Below, piece after piece: positions 21,720 to 30,439 of a DNA stretch of 33,216 nucleotides (the first letter of the stretch is position 1; each line of letters opens with the position of its first letter). The DNA lies in NCBI GenBank assembly GCA_947177415.1, contig CAMWUK010000036.1, positions 1 through 33,216 of the forward strand. Direction: 5' to 3'. This stretch comes from an uncultured Clostridiaceae bacterium. GTDB lineage: Bacteria; Bacillota; Clostridia; Lachnospirales; Lachnospiraceae. The notes below the pieces were generated by a model, which was not told where the DNA came from, ran no database searches, and saw nothing but the letters and a program-made list of their open reading frames with translations. Both the position numbers and the translations under genes were made by a program.

Positions 21720-22068
21720 GAAAATATTACAAGATGAGTTTCCACTTATTTCAGATGGTATCTTTTGACATCAACTTATAATTTGGATTCAGAATTTAAC
21801 AGTGATTAACTTGTATTTTTGTATCATTATTTACCATTGGTATGGGGTGCATCTACAGTTTGATATCAAAGTGCAGATGGGGGAACAGGTGGAACTTTTG
21901 CGGCTGTTATGGTTTATATTTTTGCGGCTGTGACAATATTGTAAAGTAATGTTCATACAAACTATTACTCAAATGATAGGGAAAGATGAAAAAATTACTA
22001 GATTTTGTCACAAAGAAGATGTATTATATATATAATAAAAAATATGGAAAAAAAGGAAGTGTTGTATT
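21720..22068. other. Gap without a recognisable gene; possible membrane-peptide scrap and promoter
   Basis: No intact gene is visible. Near 21875-21945 one frame reads SADGGTGGTFAAVMVYIFAA then VTIL and stop, which looks like the hydrophobic end of a lost or very small peptide, but it has no start. TTTTTGCGGCTGT-like words occur twice there. A possible promoter for the next gene is TTGTCA (22005-22010), 16 bp, TATATA (22027-22032). Confidence 0.3.
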
Positions 22069-24927
22069 ATGGGTAATACAAGGGTTAGAAAAAGAAGGGT
22101 CGCATTTTTGATGTGTGCTGTCATGTTTGTTTGTAGTATTTGTATTATGCCAAAGAATACAAAGAAGGTAAATGCGGCAGAAAAATTTACATCTCCAGTA
22201 ACGGAATATGCTACAGAAGAGAATAGTACAACATGGAAAGTTTTGTGGGTAATTCCGTTGGTAACGACAGCAGAGAATGGAGCACAAAAAGGTTCCAAGG
22301 TATCAGATTTACAGCTTCACAATTTACAGAACTACATAATTCCAAATTTTGAGGACTATATTTATGAATACTCTATGCATTATATGAAGATTGACAGCAC
22401 AGTTATTACAGTGCCTTCGGTGGAGGCTGATAGTAATGAGGCTTATGGACATTTAGTTCAATGTGATAAGCTACAGAAAGCCATAGAGGGCAGTGGCAGA
22501 AATATACTGAAAGGTAATTTCCAGTCGCTTACTGAGTATGACCAGATTACTTGTGCCTGGAGACCTACCAATAAGGAAGATGCCTCTCAAACAGTGGGAA
22601 CATTGGGATTTGCAGGACTGGGTGGACCAAGGTTTGATGGATTAAAAGCAGGTTTTAACCAAATTCCTTTATTTTCAGATACATTAGATATTACAGAGGG
22701 AGAGACTTGGAAAGATAGCAATGGTAATCTGACAAAGCACTTTTATTATTGTGATTTATTTGTACATGAGTTTATGCATAATCTGGAATTTTGGGTATCA
22801 GGGGAATATCCAGGTGGGGTTAGAAGAGAAATGCCTAGTCCGGACGGATGTTGGGATTATTATACCCCCCGGGAAGGATTTGATTTAATGAATGATTTCT
22901 ATAAGAACTTTTTTAGGGGAAATGTTCCGGTATCCATAAATAGTACAAAAACTTTTGGCATGACACCAGCAGATTATGCAAATCATCCAGCTAAATATAG
23001 TGTCGGAACGCCTTTAGGAACGGTTAGTGTTGGTAGTGCAGCAGAGTTAAAACAAGTATTATTTGATGCTTCTATGCTTAATACAGATACTGATACTAGT
23101 ATTACTATAACTGCCAATATTGATATGAAGGGGGAAGAACTTGTCTGTATCAAAAATTTTGGTGGAACAATCAATGGAAATGGACATTGCATTGCCAATG
23201 CAAAGATTACAAATTCCCATGGCTTTGTTGAAACATTAAGGGAAGGTGGTGTTATAAAAGACCTGCATTTTGTTAATGTAAAAGTCAACAATCAAGGAAT
23301 TGGAGCCTTTACAGGGACTATTGTTGCAAGCAATTATGGCAAGATTTCCAGTTGTTCTGTTTCTGGCTCTGTTTATAATGCGGATTGGCAGACAGGCGGT
23401 ATCTGTGGAGAGAATTATGGAACAGGAATTATATCAAACTGTAGCAATTCTGCTAATGTTCATGGTACAGCACATTATGTAGGAGGCATTGCAGCATCTT
23501 CAGAAGGTAAGATTGACCACTGTTTAAATAGTGGAAAGATAAGTGGTGGTGGCGATAATGTTGCTTCTGTAACAAATATCCTTGGTGGTACTTGTGAAAA
23601 GATATATACTCTTGATATTGTAGCATCTGGTAATGTAGGAGAAACTAAAACAGCAGAAGAATTATTATCAGATGATTTCCTTGATTTGCTCAATGATGGC
23701 GGAAGTATATGGAAAAAGGGCAAGAGTTATCCGGTTCATGCAAATATAAAATTTGACCCATCTGAATATGAAATAATAGATGATGCAAAATATATTTTAT
23801 ATGCAAATGGAGGAACAGTAAAACAGGCAGATAATACGAAGATTAATTATAAATTAAAAACCTATCCTACTGACTTAGTAGCATCTGACATTGTAGTTAC
23901 AGATAAAAAAGGAAATACAAAAATTAAAAAAGGAAAATTAATCGCAGGTGTTACGCTTTCAGACAGTATGCCAGACATTTCCAAGGGAAAATTTCCTGTA
24001 GACAAAGAAGCAAAAAAAATTGCAACAGTTTCCATTAGTAAAGGAAATGTAAAAATAACAGCAAAAAACCAGCCTGGAGAAGTGTATTTATGGGTGATGG
24101 ATACTGGTGATGAAAGAGCTTATACTTGTGAAAAGGTTTCTGTAAAGCCTGCTCCTTCCAAAATGCAGATTTTTGCTAAATCCAGTGACGCGAAAGATTT
24201 TTCTTCAGATAATAAGAGTGTTTATAAGAAGGATACTATAGGGCTGGGGAATGAAATAAAGTTGTATCTTTATCCAACTTATAAACTGAATAAAACAATG
24301 CAAAAAACAGAAGATGCGACTTATAGTATTAGTGTAGATAATAAAGCAAAAGACTATTTTGTAGTAAAACAAAGTGTAGATGACCCATATTGTTTTTCTG
24401 TGAAAGCTACTTCATTAAAAAACAATAAAAAGACAACAGGAAAAATTACTATAAAGTGTAATGAAAATGGAAAGAAAGCTGTATTTTCCGCAACAGCAGT
24501 AAACTGTGTACAAGGAATTACATTGGAATCCTTTTCTGGACTGACAGAAAAAACTGGAGCAGAAGTTTCTACTTTATCCATTGAAAAATCAGATACAACT
24601 AAGGTGATGGGAAGTTTTCAGATAGCTATTTCAAAAAATAGTGATGATTTTGAAACTACTGATAAAGCAAAGTTATATGCAATGGGAGATGCACAGGGAT
24701 TTGATAAGGCAAAGATGGATGCGGGAAAAGTGAAAATTACATCAAATCCAGATAAAAACCAGAAAAAAATATCTGTCAAACTTGACAAAGATAAAAAAAC
24801 AGTAAAAGTGACAGCAGCAAAAGGTGTTCCAGCAGGAACGACAGGATATTACCTTATTGTATACAATACAGTGGAAGGAAAAGGATATAAAGTTGTAAAA
24901 ATAATTGCAACCGAGAAAACAGAATAA
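22069..24927 (+). CDS. Secreted zinc-protease-like protein with GLUG repeats and Ig-like C-terminus
   Basis: A 952-residue exported protein. Signal peptide 1-37 (VAFLMCAVMFVCSICIM, cleavage near VNAA). Residues 55-300 resemble a metallopeptidase with HEFMH at 233-237 as the HExxH zinc site. GLUG-type repeats follow at about 350-520 (NGNGHCIANAKI; TGGICGENYGTGIISNCSNS; VGGIAASSEGKIDHCLNSGK). The C-terminal 400 residues are Lys-rich beta domains of Ig-like character. AAAAAAGGAAG precedes the ATG and a terminator follows. No sortase LPxTG or membrane anchor is seen, so it is probably released or held by its repeats. Proteolysis is inferred from HExxH only. Confidence 0.82.
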   Translation: MGNTRVRKRRVAFLMCAVMFVCSICIMPKNTKKVNAAEKFTSPVTEYATEENSTTWKVLWVIPLVTTAENGAQKGSKVSDLQLHNLQNYIIPNFEDYIYEYSMHYMKIDSTVITVPSVEADSNEAYGHLVQCDKLQKAIEGSGRNILKGNFQSLTEYDQITCAWRPTNKEDASQTVGTLGFAGLGGPRFDGLKAGFNQIPLFSDTLDITEGETWKDSNGNLTKHFYYCDLFVHEFMHNLEFWVSGEYPGGVRREMPSPDGCWDYYTPREGFDLMNDFYKNFFRGNVPVSINSTKTFGMTPADYANHPAKYSVGTPLGTVSVGSAAELKQVLFDASMLNTDTDTSITITANIDMKGEELVCIKNFGGTINGNGHCIANAKITNSHGFVETLREGGVIKDLHFVNVKVNNQGIGAFTGTIVASNYGKISSCSVSGSVYNADWQTGGICGENYGTGIISNCSNSANVHGTAHYVGGIAASSEGKIDHCLNSGKISGGGDNVASVTNILGGTCEKIYTLDIVASGNVGETKTAEELLSDDFLDLLNDGGSIWKKGKSYPVHANIKFDPSEYEIIDDAKYILYANGGTVKQADNTKINYKLKTYPTDLVASDIVVTDKKGNTKIKKGKLIAGVTLSDSMPDISKGKFPVDKEAKKIATVSISKGNVKITAKNQPGEVYLWVMDTGDERAYTCEKVSVKPAPSKMQIFAKSSDAKDFSSDNKSVYKKDTIGLGNEIKLYLYPTYKLNKTMQKTEDATYSISVDNKAKDYFVVKQSVDDPYCFSVKATSLKNNKKTTGKITIKCNENGKKAVFSATAVNCVQGITLESFSGLTEKTGAEVSTLSIEKSDTTKVMGSFQIAISKNSDDFETTDKAKLYAMGDAQGFDKAKMDAGKVKITSNPDKNQKKISVKLDKDKKTVKVTAAKGVPAGTTGYYLIVYNTVEGKGYKVVKIIATEKTE

Positions 24928-24970
24928 CTGGTGATAAAAGCTCTTGTAGTGTATAGAGAAAAAATTTTTA

Positions 24971-25000
24971 GGAACTGCCATAAAACAGGCAGTTCCTTTT
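24971..25000 (+). terminator. Rho-independent terminator (copy 1 of a repeated hairpin)
   Basis: GGAACTGCC (24971-24979) pairs with GGCAGTTCC (24988-24996), followed by TTTT. The same stem and loop recur at 28228-28258. Confidence 0.85.
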
Positions 25001-25082
25001 GATTTGCCTGGCATGGGCAAACTCTAATGGGTAAAAGTCCCGGAAGATAAGCTTGCAACTTTTATTCGCAACTTTTTTGAAA

Positions 25083-25096
25083 TGATAACGTTTCCA
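25083..25096. promoter_or_regulatory. Weak cre-like (CcpA) site
   Basis: TGATAACGTTTCCA fits the cre pattern TGWAANCGNTNWCA at 12 of 14 positions. It lies about 120 bp before rtcB. This is a pattern match only. Confidence 0.25.
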
Positions 25097-25150
25097 TTTT
25101 ACGGTATGATAATGACATCACAGAAAAACAGTTCAAGGCATTAAAATCAT

Positions 25151-25183
25151 GCTACTGTTCACATCTACGGTGCTAACAGTAAC
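25151..25183 (-). repeat. Minimal 33-bp hairpin element (short MITE copy S3)
   Basis: Arms GCTACTGTTCACATC and GGTGCTAACAGTAAC with a 3-base loop. Its reverse complement differs at about 5 of 33 positions from the terminal hairpin of copy C1. No convincing target duplication is left (AAAATCAT against GGAATCTA). It lies in the leader of rtcB. Confidence 0.7.
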
Positions 25184-25213
25184 GGAATCTATTTCAAAGA
25201 AAGGATGAGAGAG

Positions 25214-26446
25214 ATGTTTGTAATAGCAAATGAAAATACAAAGGTTCCAATGAAAATATGGCTAAGTGGAGCAGATAAAATAGAAGAAAGTTGTTTGGAA
25301 CAGGCATATCATTTGGCGAATCTTCCATTTATACATAAGTGGGTATGTTTAATGCCAGATACCCATACAGGAAAAGGAATGCCTATTGGAGGTGTCATTG
25401 CAACAAAAGATGTGATTATTCCAAATGCAGTAGGTTCTGACATTGGATGTGGTATGGTATTTGCGGCAACCAACATAAAGGTAGAGGACATTAAAGAAAT
25501 TCAGACAGGCAATGGAACAATGATACAGTCGATGATTGGTAATATCATGCGTTCTGTGCCGGTTGGGACAAACAAATTTAAAACAAAACAAGAATCTGCA
25601 ATTTTAACAAAAGCAGAAGCGGAAATGGAAAAATATAATAAAAATGTAGAACTTATACATTTAATAGAAGAAGCGTATTATCAAGTAGGAACACTTGGAG
25701 GGGGAAATCATTTTATTGAATTGCAGGAGGATGAAGAAGGATATTTGTGTATCATGATTCATTCAGGAAGCCGCCATCTTGGAAAAGAAATCTGCGATTA
25801 TTTCCACAATAAAGCAAGAGAGTTAAATGTACAATGGTACAGCAGTGTACCAGAAGAATACAGACTTGCATTTTTGCCTGTAAATACAAAAAGAGGAGAG
25901 GAATATATTAATTGGATGAATTTAGCACTTGATTATGCAGAAGAAAACAGGGCATGTATGTTAGAAAGTGTTTGCAAAATTGTAAAAGAACAAATTGAAA
26001 AATATACAAATGTTTCAGTAGAATTTACAGATCATATCAACTGCCATCACAATTATGCGGCATTAGAAAATCACTATGGAGAAAATGTGTGGGTGCATCG
26101 AAAAGGGGCAACCAGGGCAAGAGAAGGGGAAAGAGCGGTTATTCCAGGAGCTATGGGTTCTTACAGTTATGTAGTAGAGGGCAAAGGCAATCCAATAGCT
26201 TTTTGTTCATCTTCCCATGGAGCAGGAAGAAATTATTCCAGAACTGGGGCAAAGGAAAATTTTTCTGTGGAAAAAGTGATGGTAGATTTGAAAGAACAGG
26301 GTGTTATTCTTGGAAAAAGAAATAAAAATGATGTGGCAGAAGAGTGTAGATTTGCTTATAAAGATATTGATGAAGTTATGGAACAGCAAAAAGATCTGGT
26401 AACACCAGTTAGAAAGTTAAAAACAGTTGGTGTTGTAAAGGGCTAA
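25214..26446 (+). CDS. rtcB: RtcB-family RNA 3'-phosphate/5'-OH ligase
   Basis: A 410-residue RNA ligase of normal length. ATG 25214 is preferred over 25205 because the latter touches the AAAGGATG ribosome site. Family motifs are present: PDTHTGKGMPIGGV, AVGSDIGCGM (metal-binding Asp76/Cys79), HSGSRHLGKEI, DHINCHHNYA (metal His), GAMGSYSYVVEGKGN and SSHGAGR, whose His is the GMP attachment site in the family. It repairs broken RNA (tRNA/rRNA) using Mn2+ and GTP. No RtcA or archease is next to it. It is followed after 102 bp by an uncharacterised 510-residue gene. Confidence 0.95.
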   Translation: MFVIANENTKVPMKIWLSGADKIEESCLEQAYHLANLPFIHKWVCLMPDTHTGKGMPIGGVIATKDVIIPNAVGSDIGCGMVFAATNIKVEDIKEIQTGNGTMIQSMIGNIMRSVPVGTNKFKTKQESAILTKAEAEMEKYNKNVELIHLIEEAYYQVGTLGGGNHFIELQEDEEGYLCIMIHSGSRHLGKEICDYFHNKARELNVQWYSSVPEEYRLAFLPVNTKRGEEYINWMNLALDYAEENRACMLESVCKIVKEQIEKYTNVSVEFTDHINCHHNYAALENHYGENVWVHRKGATRAREGERAVIPGAMGSYSYVVEGKGNPIAFCSSSHGAGRNYSRTGAKENFSVEKVMVDLKEQGVILGKRNKNDVAEECRFAYKDIDEVMEQQKDLVTPVRKLKTVGVVKG

Positions 26447-26457
26447 AATCTTGTAAA

Positions 26458-26486
26458 ACTCGGATTTGTCAAGCAAATCCTCGAGT
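26458..26486 (+). terminator. Hairpin between rtcB and the following gene
   Basis: ACTCG and GATTTG (26458-26468) pair with CAAATC and CGAGT (26474-26479 and 26482-26486), around a CAAG-type loop. No T-run follows, so it may be an attenuator, an mRNA stabiliser or a poor terminator. Confidence 0.4.
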
Positions 26487-26548
26487 ATGTTCCGAATAGT
26501 TACCTGTAATTTACACATGTGTGTAGTTGATTATAAGGAGAAAAGAAA

Positions 26549-28081
26549 ATGGATTTATTTTATGAAATAGAAAGTATTTATTCACGTATTGAAAAAGTTA
26601 TTGAAGATAAAGGATATGTTCCGTATGATTTTGTTTTAGAGCCAAAGAAACAGACAGAAGATAAAATCACATTTGCACCAGGAGCATTAGAGGGAATCCT
26701 AGGTCATCATTGTGCAGGAAACGGGGAAAATGATGATGCAAAAAAAATTGCGGAGTTTATTAAAAATCATTCTAACCAGGAACCAATACAGACTGTTAGG
26801 GATTATGAAGAAAAATGGATGGAACAAGAAACTGCTGTAGTTAGAGATGCGTTATTGAGAGAAATTCTAAATCATACAGATACATATGATGCCAATAATA
26901 TAGGTGAGGTGGCGTATGCCATGATGACAGAAGGAAGGTATGTAGAAACCGTAAAGATGGGACTGACACTTATGGCATTGTTTAATATGTCAGAAAATGA
27001 AGATGTAAAGGAGAAGTTGCTTACATTAGGAAAATGTGAGGATTTTACGGAATATGTATTAATGAATATATCAGATTGGACAGATGAGGAAAAGAATAAG
27101 GTATATTTTATATTTGCACAGACATTAGATGGATGGGGAAAAATTAATGCTGTAGAATGTCTGCAGGCAAATACAGAGGAAATCAAAGAATGGATTTTAT
27201 GTGAAGGCTGCAAAAATTCTATTCTATACAGTTATCTTGGATTGGAATGTGCAGAAAAATGTGATTATCTGGAAAGATTAAAGGCAGGTCACTTAACAGA
27301 ACAAGAGAAATTGGGTGCAAGTGATATTATGGATGGGCTTTTAGATGAAGGACCATGTGTAGGAATATCAGGATTAGAAGCACCAGAAGAAACCATTTAT
27401 TGGTATATTTGTGCAATGAAGGAAAAGATCACAGAAATAAAAGGAATAGAACAGCTATTTTCCATACAAGATTATTTAGAAGAAAATGATGAAGAGGAGA
27501 AAAATGTTGCAAATGAATGGAAACAGAAGGCAGTGGAAAAATTAACAGAAACTTTAAAGACTGTGGATTTGGAAACAGTTGTTTTGGAAGGTTTGGCAGA
27601 ACAGCCTCAGTATGCAGTAAACATGGCAATGAAACAAGGTATTGATATTTCAGAAAAATTAATGGGGCTGATGCAGGCAGAGTTTGAAAAGTATTATTAT
27701 TATGGATATTATTTTTTGGAAAAGCATGTAAAAGGGGAGGAGTATATAGAACTGTGCGAGAAACATTTGGATTATAATACATTGCCAAAAGGTATGGGAA
27801 ATGAATTAGGATTGGGGAAAAAAGCCCATTGGGATATAGATATGGTTACACAATATTTGAAGAATTATCCTTATTGTGGACAGGAATTGTTAGAGGTATC
27901 CATTCATGCACCATATATACGTTGGCGTAATATGGCTGCAAATGCATTAGAGGCGTGGAGGGAAACATTACATAAGGAATTACAAGAGATTTCACCTAAA
28001 TTATATAATGTAGTATTGGAAATAGCAAAATCAGAATGTGATGAAAAACTGAAAAAACGCTGGAATAACTTGGTACAATAA
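26549..28081 (+). CDS. Uncharacterised 510-residue helical protein next to rtcB
   Basis: An acidic, almost wholly alpha-helical cytoplasmic protein with no signal peptide or membrane helix. I recognise no named domain. Repeated helix pairs (for example AYAMMTEGRYVETVKMGLTL; PQYAVNMAMKQGIDISEKLM; ASPYIRW-like IHAPYIRWRNMAANALEAWR near the end) suggest a HEAT/TPR-like scaffold. A Tyr-rich segment (FEKYYYYGYYFLEKHVKGEE) stands at about 370-390. AAGGAGAAAAGAAA precedes the ATG. A terminator at 28138 ends the unit. The shared direction with rtcB is suggestive but there is a hairpin between them. Confidence 0.8.
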   Translation: MDLFYEIESIYSRIEKVIEDKGYVPYDFVLEPKKQTEDKITFAPGALEGILGHHCAGNGENDDAKKIAEFIKNHSNQEPIQTVRDYEEKWMEQETAVVRDALLREILNHTDTYDANNIGEVAYAMMTEGRYVETVKMGLTLMALFNMSENEDVKEKLLTLGKCEDFTEYVLMNISDWTDEEKNKVYFIFAQTLDGWGKINAVECLQANTEEIKEWILCEGCKNSILYSYLGLECAEKCDYLERLKAGHLTEQEKLGASDIMDGLLDEGPCVGISGLEAPEETIYWYICAMKEKITEIKGIEQLFSIQDYLEENDEEEKNVANEWKQKAVEKLTETLKTVDLETVVLEGLAEQPQYAVNMAMKQGIDISEKLMGLMQAEFEKYYYYGYYFLEKHVKGEEYIELCEKHLDYNTLPKGMGNELGLGKKAHWDIDMVTQYLKNYPYCGQELLEVSIHAPYIRWRNMAANALEAWRETLHKELQEISPKLYNVVLEIAKSECDEKLKKRWNNLVQ

Positions 28082-28137
28082 GCAGTTATGTGCAAGTAGT
28101 AAGACAATTATTGGATAAGTTAGACACACAATTATAT

Positions 28138-28189
28138 AAAACCGTAGCATACAATAAAAGGTTGTACCTGTCTGTATGTTACGGTTTTT
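28138..28189 (+). terminator. Rho-independent terminator
   Basis: AAACCGTAGCATACA (from 28138) pairs with TGTATGTTACGGTTT (28173-28187), one mismatch, followed by TTT. It ends the 26549 gene. Confidence 0.75.
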
Positions 28190-28227
28190 AGATTGTGTTA
28201 TATCTTTTATTGTCTGATGAGGGTGGA

Positions 28228-28258
28228 GGAACTGCCATAAAACAGGCAGTTCCTTTTT
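28228..28258 (+). terminator. Rho-independent terminator (copy 2 of a repeated hairpin)
   Basis: GGAACTGCC (28228-28236) pairs with GGCAGTTCC (28245-28253) with the same 8-base loop as at 24971, followed by TTTTT. It separates the plus-strand genes from the convergent deaminase gene. Confidence 0.85.
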
Positions 28259-28264
28259 CGTAAT

Positions 28265-28747
28265 TTAAAGTGGTAATTCTATTGTGTGATTCATAGATTC
28301 ATAAGGGCGATAGAGAATGCCAGCACTTTTCATCATTTTTTTGGCGGCAATTACACTGGCAGTGGCAGCATATTTGTCAGAGACATAAATCACTTCTTTA
28401 ATACCTGCCTGAATTAAAGCTTTGGTACATTCGTTGCAAGGAAAAAGAGTGGTATAAATCTTAGCACCAGCCATGTTTGTACCAGTATAATTTAGGATGG
28501 CGTTAAGCTCCGCATGACATACATACAAATATTTTGTTTCTAATTCTTCACCTTCCCGTTCCCAAGGATATATATCATCAGAACAGCCCCGGGGCATACC
28601 ATTGTATCCAAGGGAGAGAATACGGTTGTCTTGCCCTACAATACATGCACCGACACTGGTGTTCGGGTCTTTGCTTCTTTTTGCTGATAACATGGCAATT
28701 CCCATAAAATAAGCATCCCAGCTTAAATAATCTTCTCGTTTCATCAT
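28265..28747 (-). CDS. dCMP deaminase family protein (ComEB-like)
   Basis: A 160-residue zinc deaminase making dUMP from dCMP for dTTP synthesis. Zinc ligands and catalytic Glu are H78 and E80 (VCHAELNAI), C104 and C107 (PCNEC). An N-terminal substrate region (DPNTSVGACIVGQDNRILSL, YNGMPRG) is typical of dCMP deaminase rather than cytidine deaminase. GAAAGG stands 9 bases before the first ATG; an immediate second ATG (28744) is possible. It is a single-gene unit with a 28-bp hairpin element in its upstream region. Confidence 0.93.
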   Translation of the reverse strand: MMKREDYLSWDAYFMGIAMLSAKRSKDPNTSVGACIVGQDNRILSLGYNGMPRGCSDDIYPWEREGEELETKYLYVCHAELNAILNYTGTNMAGAKIYTTLFPCNECTKALIQAGIKEVIYVSDKYAATASVIAAKKMMKSAGILYRPYESMNHTIELPL

Positions 28748-28785
28748 TGCATCCAGCCTTTCTGTTCACTTTTGTATACTTACAG

Positions 28786-28813
28786 GTAACTGTCCAGAAC
28801 CATGAACAGTTAC
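28786..28813 (-). repeat. Minimal 28-bp hairpin element (short MITE copy S4)
   Basis: GTAACTGTCCAG and CATGAACAGTTAC arms. Its reverse complement differs at one base from the terminal hairpin of the long A copies. It is flanked by ACTTACAG (28778-28785) and ACTTATAG (28814-28821), 7 of 8 alike. It is therefore an independent insertion, not a fragment of a longer copy. Confidence 0.8.
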
Positions 28814-28878
28814 ACTTATAGTTCTATAATTTGAAATCATTTTATCATCTTTGGGGATAGAATGCAATTTGTATTATA

Positions 28879-29012
28879 GTAACAGTTCAGCCGGGGGCTG
28901 ACCTGTTACGGAATTGAGCAAGCTTCGCATGTAAATTGCCCAATTCCTTTTCATGTTTTAATCACTTATACGGTCTGCACAGCGGAGTGTGCAGACCTAC
29001 CTGAACTGTTAC
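28879..29012 (-). repeat. Long structured MITE-like repeat, copy B1 (134 bp) with perfect 8-bp duplication
   Basis: Read on the minus strand it starts GTAACAGTTCAGG. Hairpin 1 is GGTCTGCAC/GTGCAGACC, hairpin 2 is GGAATTG/CAATTCC around GCGAAGCTTGC, and a 31-base terminal hairpin ends CTGAACTGTTAC. GTATTATA stands exactly on both sides (28871-28878 and 29013-29020). Together with S4 it fills most of the gap 28748-29171. Confidence 0.88.
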
Positions 29013-29041
29013 GTATTATAACAACTTTATGGAGATAATAG

Positions 29042-29070
29042 TTTTCAAGGGCAGACATGTGTGGTAGAAT
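29042..29070 (+). promoter_or_regulatory. Candidate promoter of the exonuclease III gene
   Basis: TTTTCA (29042-29047), 17-bp spacer, TAGAAT (29065-29070). About 100 bases of leader remain before the start codon. Confidence 0.45.
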
Positions 29071-29171
29071 AAAAACAGTTTAGCCAAGTTTAACCACTTG
29101 ATTTAGTGTGAGCCGTGATGCGTGTTTCTAACTGAATAATTACCAATTTATTTTATATGGAGGGAAAAGAA

Positions 29172-29924
29172 TTGAAGTTTATATCATGGAATGTAAATGG
29201 TTTAAGAGCTTGTGTAGGAAAAGGATTTATGGAATATTTCAAAGAGGCAGATGCAGATATTTTTTGTGTACAGGAAACAAAATTGCAGGAGGGACAAATC
29301 GAATTAGATACACCAGGATATTATCAATACTGGAATTATGCTAAAAAGAAAGGATATTCAGGAACAGCAATATTTACAAAACAAGAACCTATTTCTGTAC
29401 AATATGGTATAGGAATAGAAGAACATGACCAAGAGGGACGTGTAATAACACTGGAATTTGAAGACTTCTTCTTTACCACAGTGTATACACCAAATTCCCA
29501 AAGTGAACTGGCAAGATTGGATTACCGTATGAAATGGGAGGATGATTTTCTTGCTTTTCAAAAAGAATTAGAGAAAAAGAAACCAGTAATATTTTGTGGA
29601 GATTTGAATGTGGCTCATAAAGAGATTGATTTGAAAAATCCAAAAACTAATCGAAAGAATGCAGGATTTACAGATGAGGAACGTGGAAAATTTTCACATT
29701 TGCTGGAACAAGGATTTATTGACACATTTCGCTATTTTTATCCAGAACAGGAAGGGATATATTCTTGGTGGTCTTATCGCTTTAAGGCAAGAGAAAAAAA
29801 TGCAGGATGGCGGATTGACTATTTTATTACCTCTGGGAATTTAAAGGAACGTTTGCAGGATGCCAAAATTGATACAGAAATCTTAGGTTCTGACCATTGT
29901 CCAGTTATTTTGGAAATCCAGTAA
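29172..29924 (+). CDS. xth: Exodeoxyribonuclease III (AP endonuclease)
   Basis: A 250-residue exonuclease/endonuclease/phosphatase-fold enzyme for base-excision repair. I choose the TTG at 29172: it gives [19 protein letters not shown], the usual family start, and has GGAGGG (29159-29164) 7 bp upstream. The ATG at 29157 would be inside the ribosome site. Catalytic residues are visible: N7, E35 (CVQETKLQ), [17 protein letters not shown], and the C-terminal GSDHCPV. Full length, single gene between MITE copies. Whether it is the Xth or ExoA subtype is not decided here. Confidence 0.95.
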   Translation: MKFISWNVNGLRACVGKGFMEYFKEADADIFCVQETKLQEGQIELDTPGYYQYWNYAKKKGYSGTAIFTKQEPISVQYGIGIEEHDQEGRVITLEFEDFFFTTVYTPNSQSELARLDYRMKWEDDFLAFQKELEKKKPVIFCGDLNVAHKEIDLKNPKTNRKNAGFTDEERGKFSHLLEQGFIDTFRYFYPEQEGIYSWWSYRFKAREKNAGWRIDYFITSGNLKERLQDAKIDTEILGSDHCPVILEIQ

Positions 29925-29945
29925 AAAATATAGTGTGGATGTTTG

Positions 29946-30083
29946 GTAACAGTTCAGGCAGGTCTTGCACATTCTGCTGTGCAAGACCGTAAGAAAAACT
30001 AAAACAGGATTAGAATTGGGCAACATATAATGCGAAGCTTGCTAGGTTCTGTGTAACAGGTCAGATCCTGTCTGAACTGTTAC
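29946..30083 (+). repeat. Long structured MITE-like repeat, copy B2 (138 bp)
   Basis: GTAACAGTTCAGG at the left and CTGAACTGTTAC at the right. Hairpin 1 is GGTCTTGCAC/GTGCAAGACC; GCGAAGCTTGC recurs in hairpin 2. Flanking octamers GATGTTTG and AATGTTTG match at 7 of 8. The remaining gap 30084-30234 is AT-rich with nothing recognisable. Confidence 0.87.
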
Positions 30084-30234
30084 AATGTTTGGAAGAAATA
30101 GACAAAATTTCAAAAAATAGTTATCTTAGAATTAAAATTTACCGATATAAATATAAAGGTTGACATGTAATTTATGATTATTCATGTTTATATTGCGGAA
30201 CTTGGAAAAAATTTCCAGAATATGTAGATTGGAC

Positions 30235-30369
30235 GTAACTATTCAGGTAGAAACACGCATTTACTGCGTGTTTTGTATGAAAAAGTAAAGTTTGCAATGT
30301 TTAAGCCCCTTCGCCGAAGGCGAATAATCATGGGCTTAAACGTAATTGTTCATGGTTCTGAACAGTTAC
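30235..30369 (+). repeat. Long structured MITE-like repeat, copy A3 (135 bp)
   Basis: Nearly identical to A1 and A2. Flanking octamers GATTGGAC and GATTATAC match at 6 of 8. It lies 70 bp before the next start codon. Confidence 0.86.
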
Positions 30370-30439
30370 GATTATACTAAAATCTACAGTTGACTGGATG
30401 GTAAACAAATATTTGTGCGAATACAAGGAGGTAAGGATT

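Noticed and set aside
22005-22036. TTGTCA with TATAAT at 22031-22036 as a promoter
   Set aside because: The spacer would be 20 bp. Only the weaker TATATA alternative fits, so it is mentioned at low confidence in the gap entry.
3850-30369. The dispersed palindromic repeats as a CRISPR array
   Set aside because: Copies lie kilobases apart, are themselves longer than CRISPR repeats, have internal folds and target duplications, and no cas gene is present.
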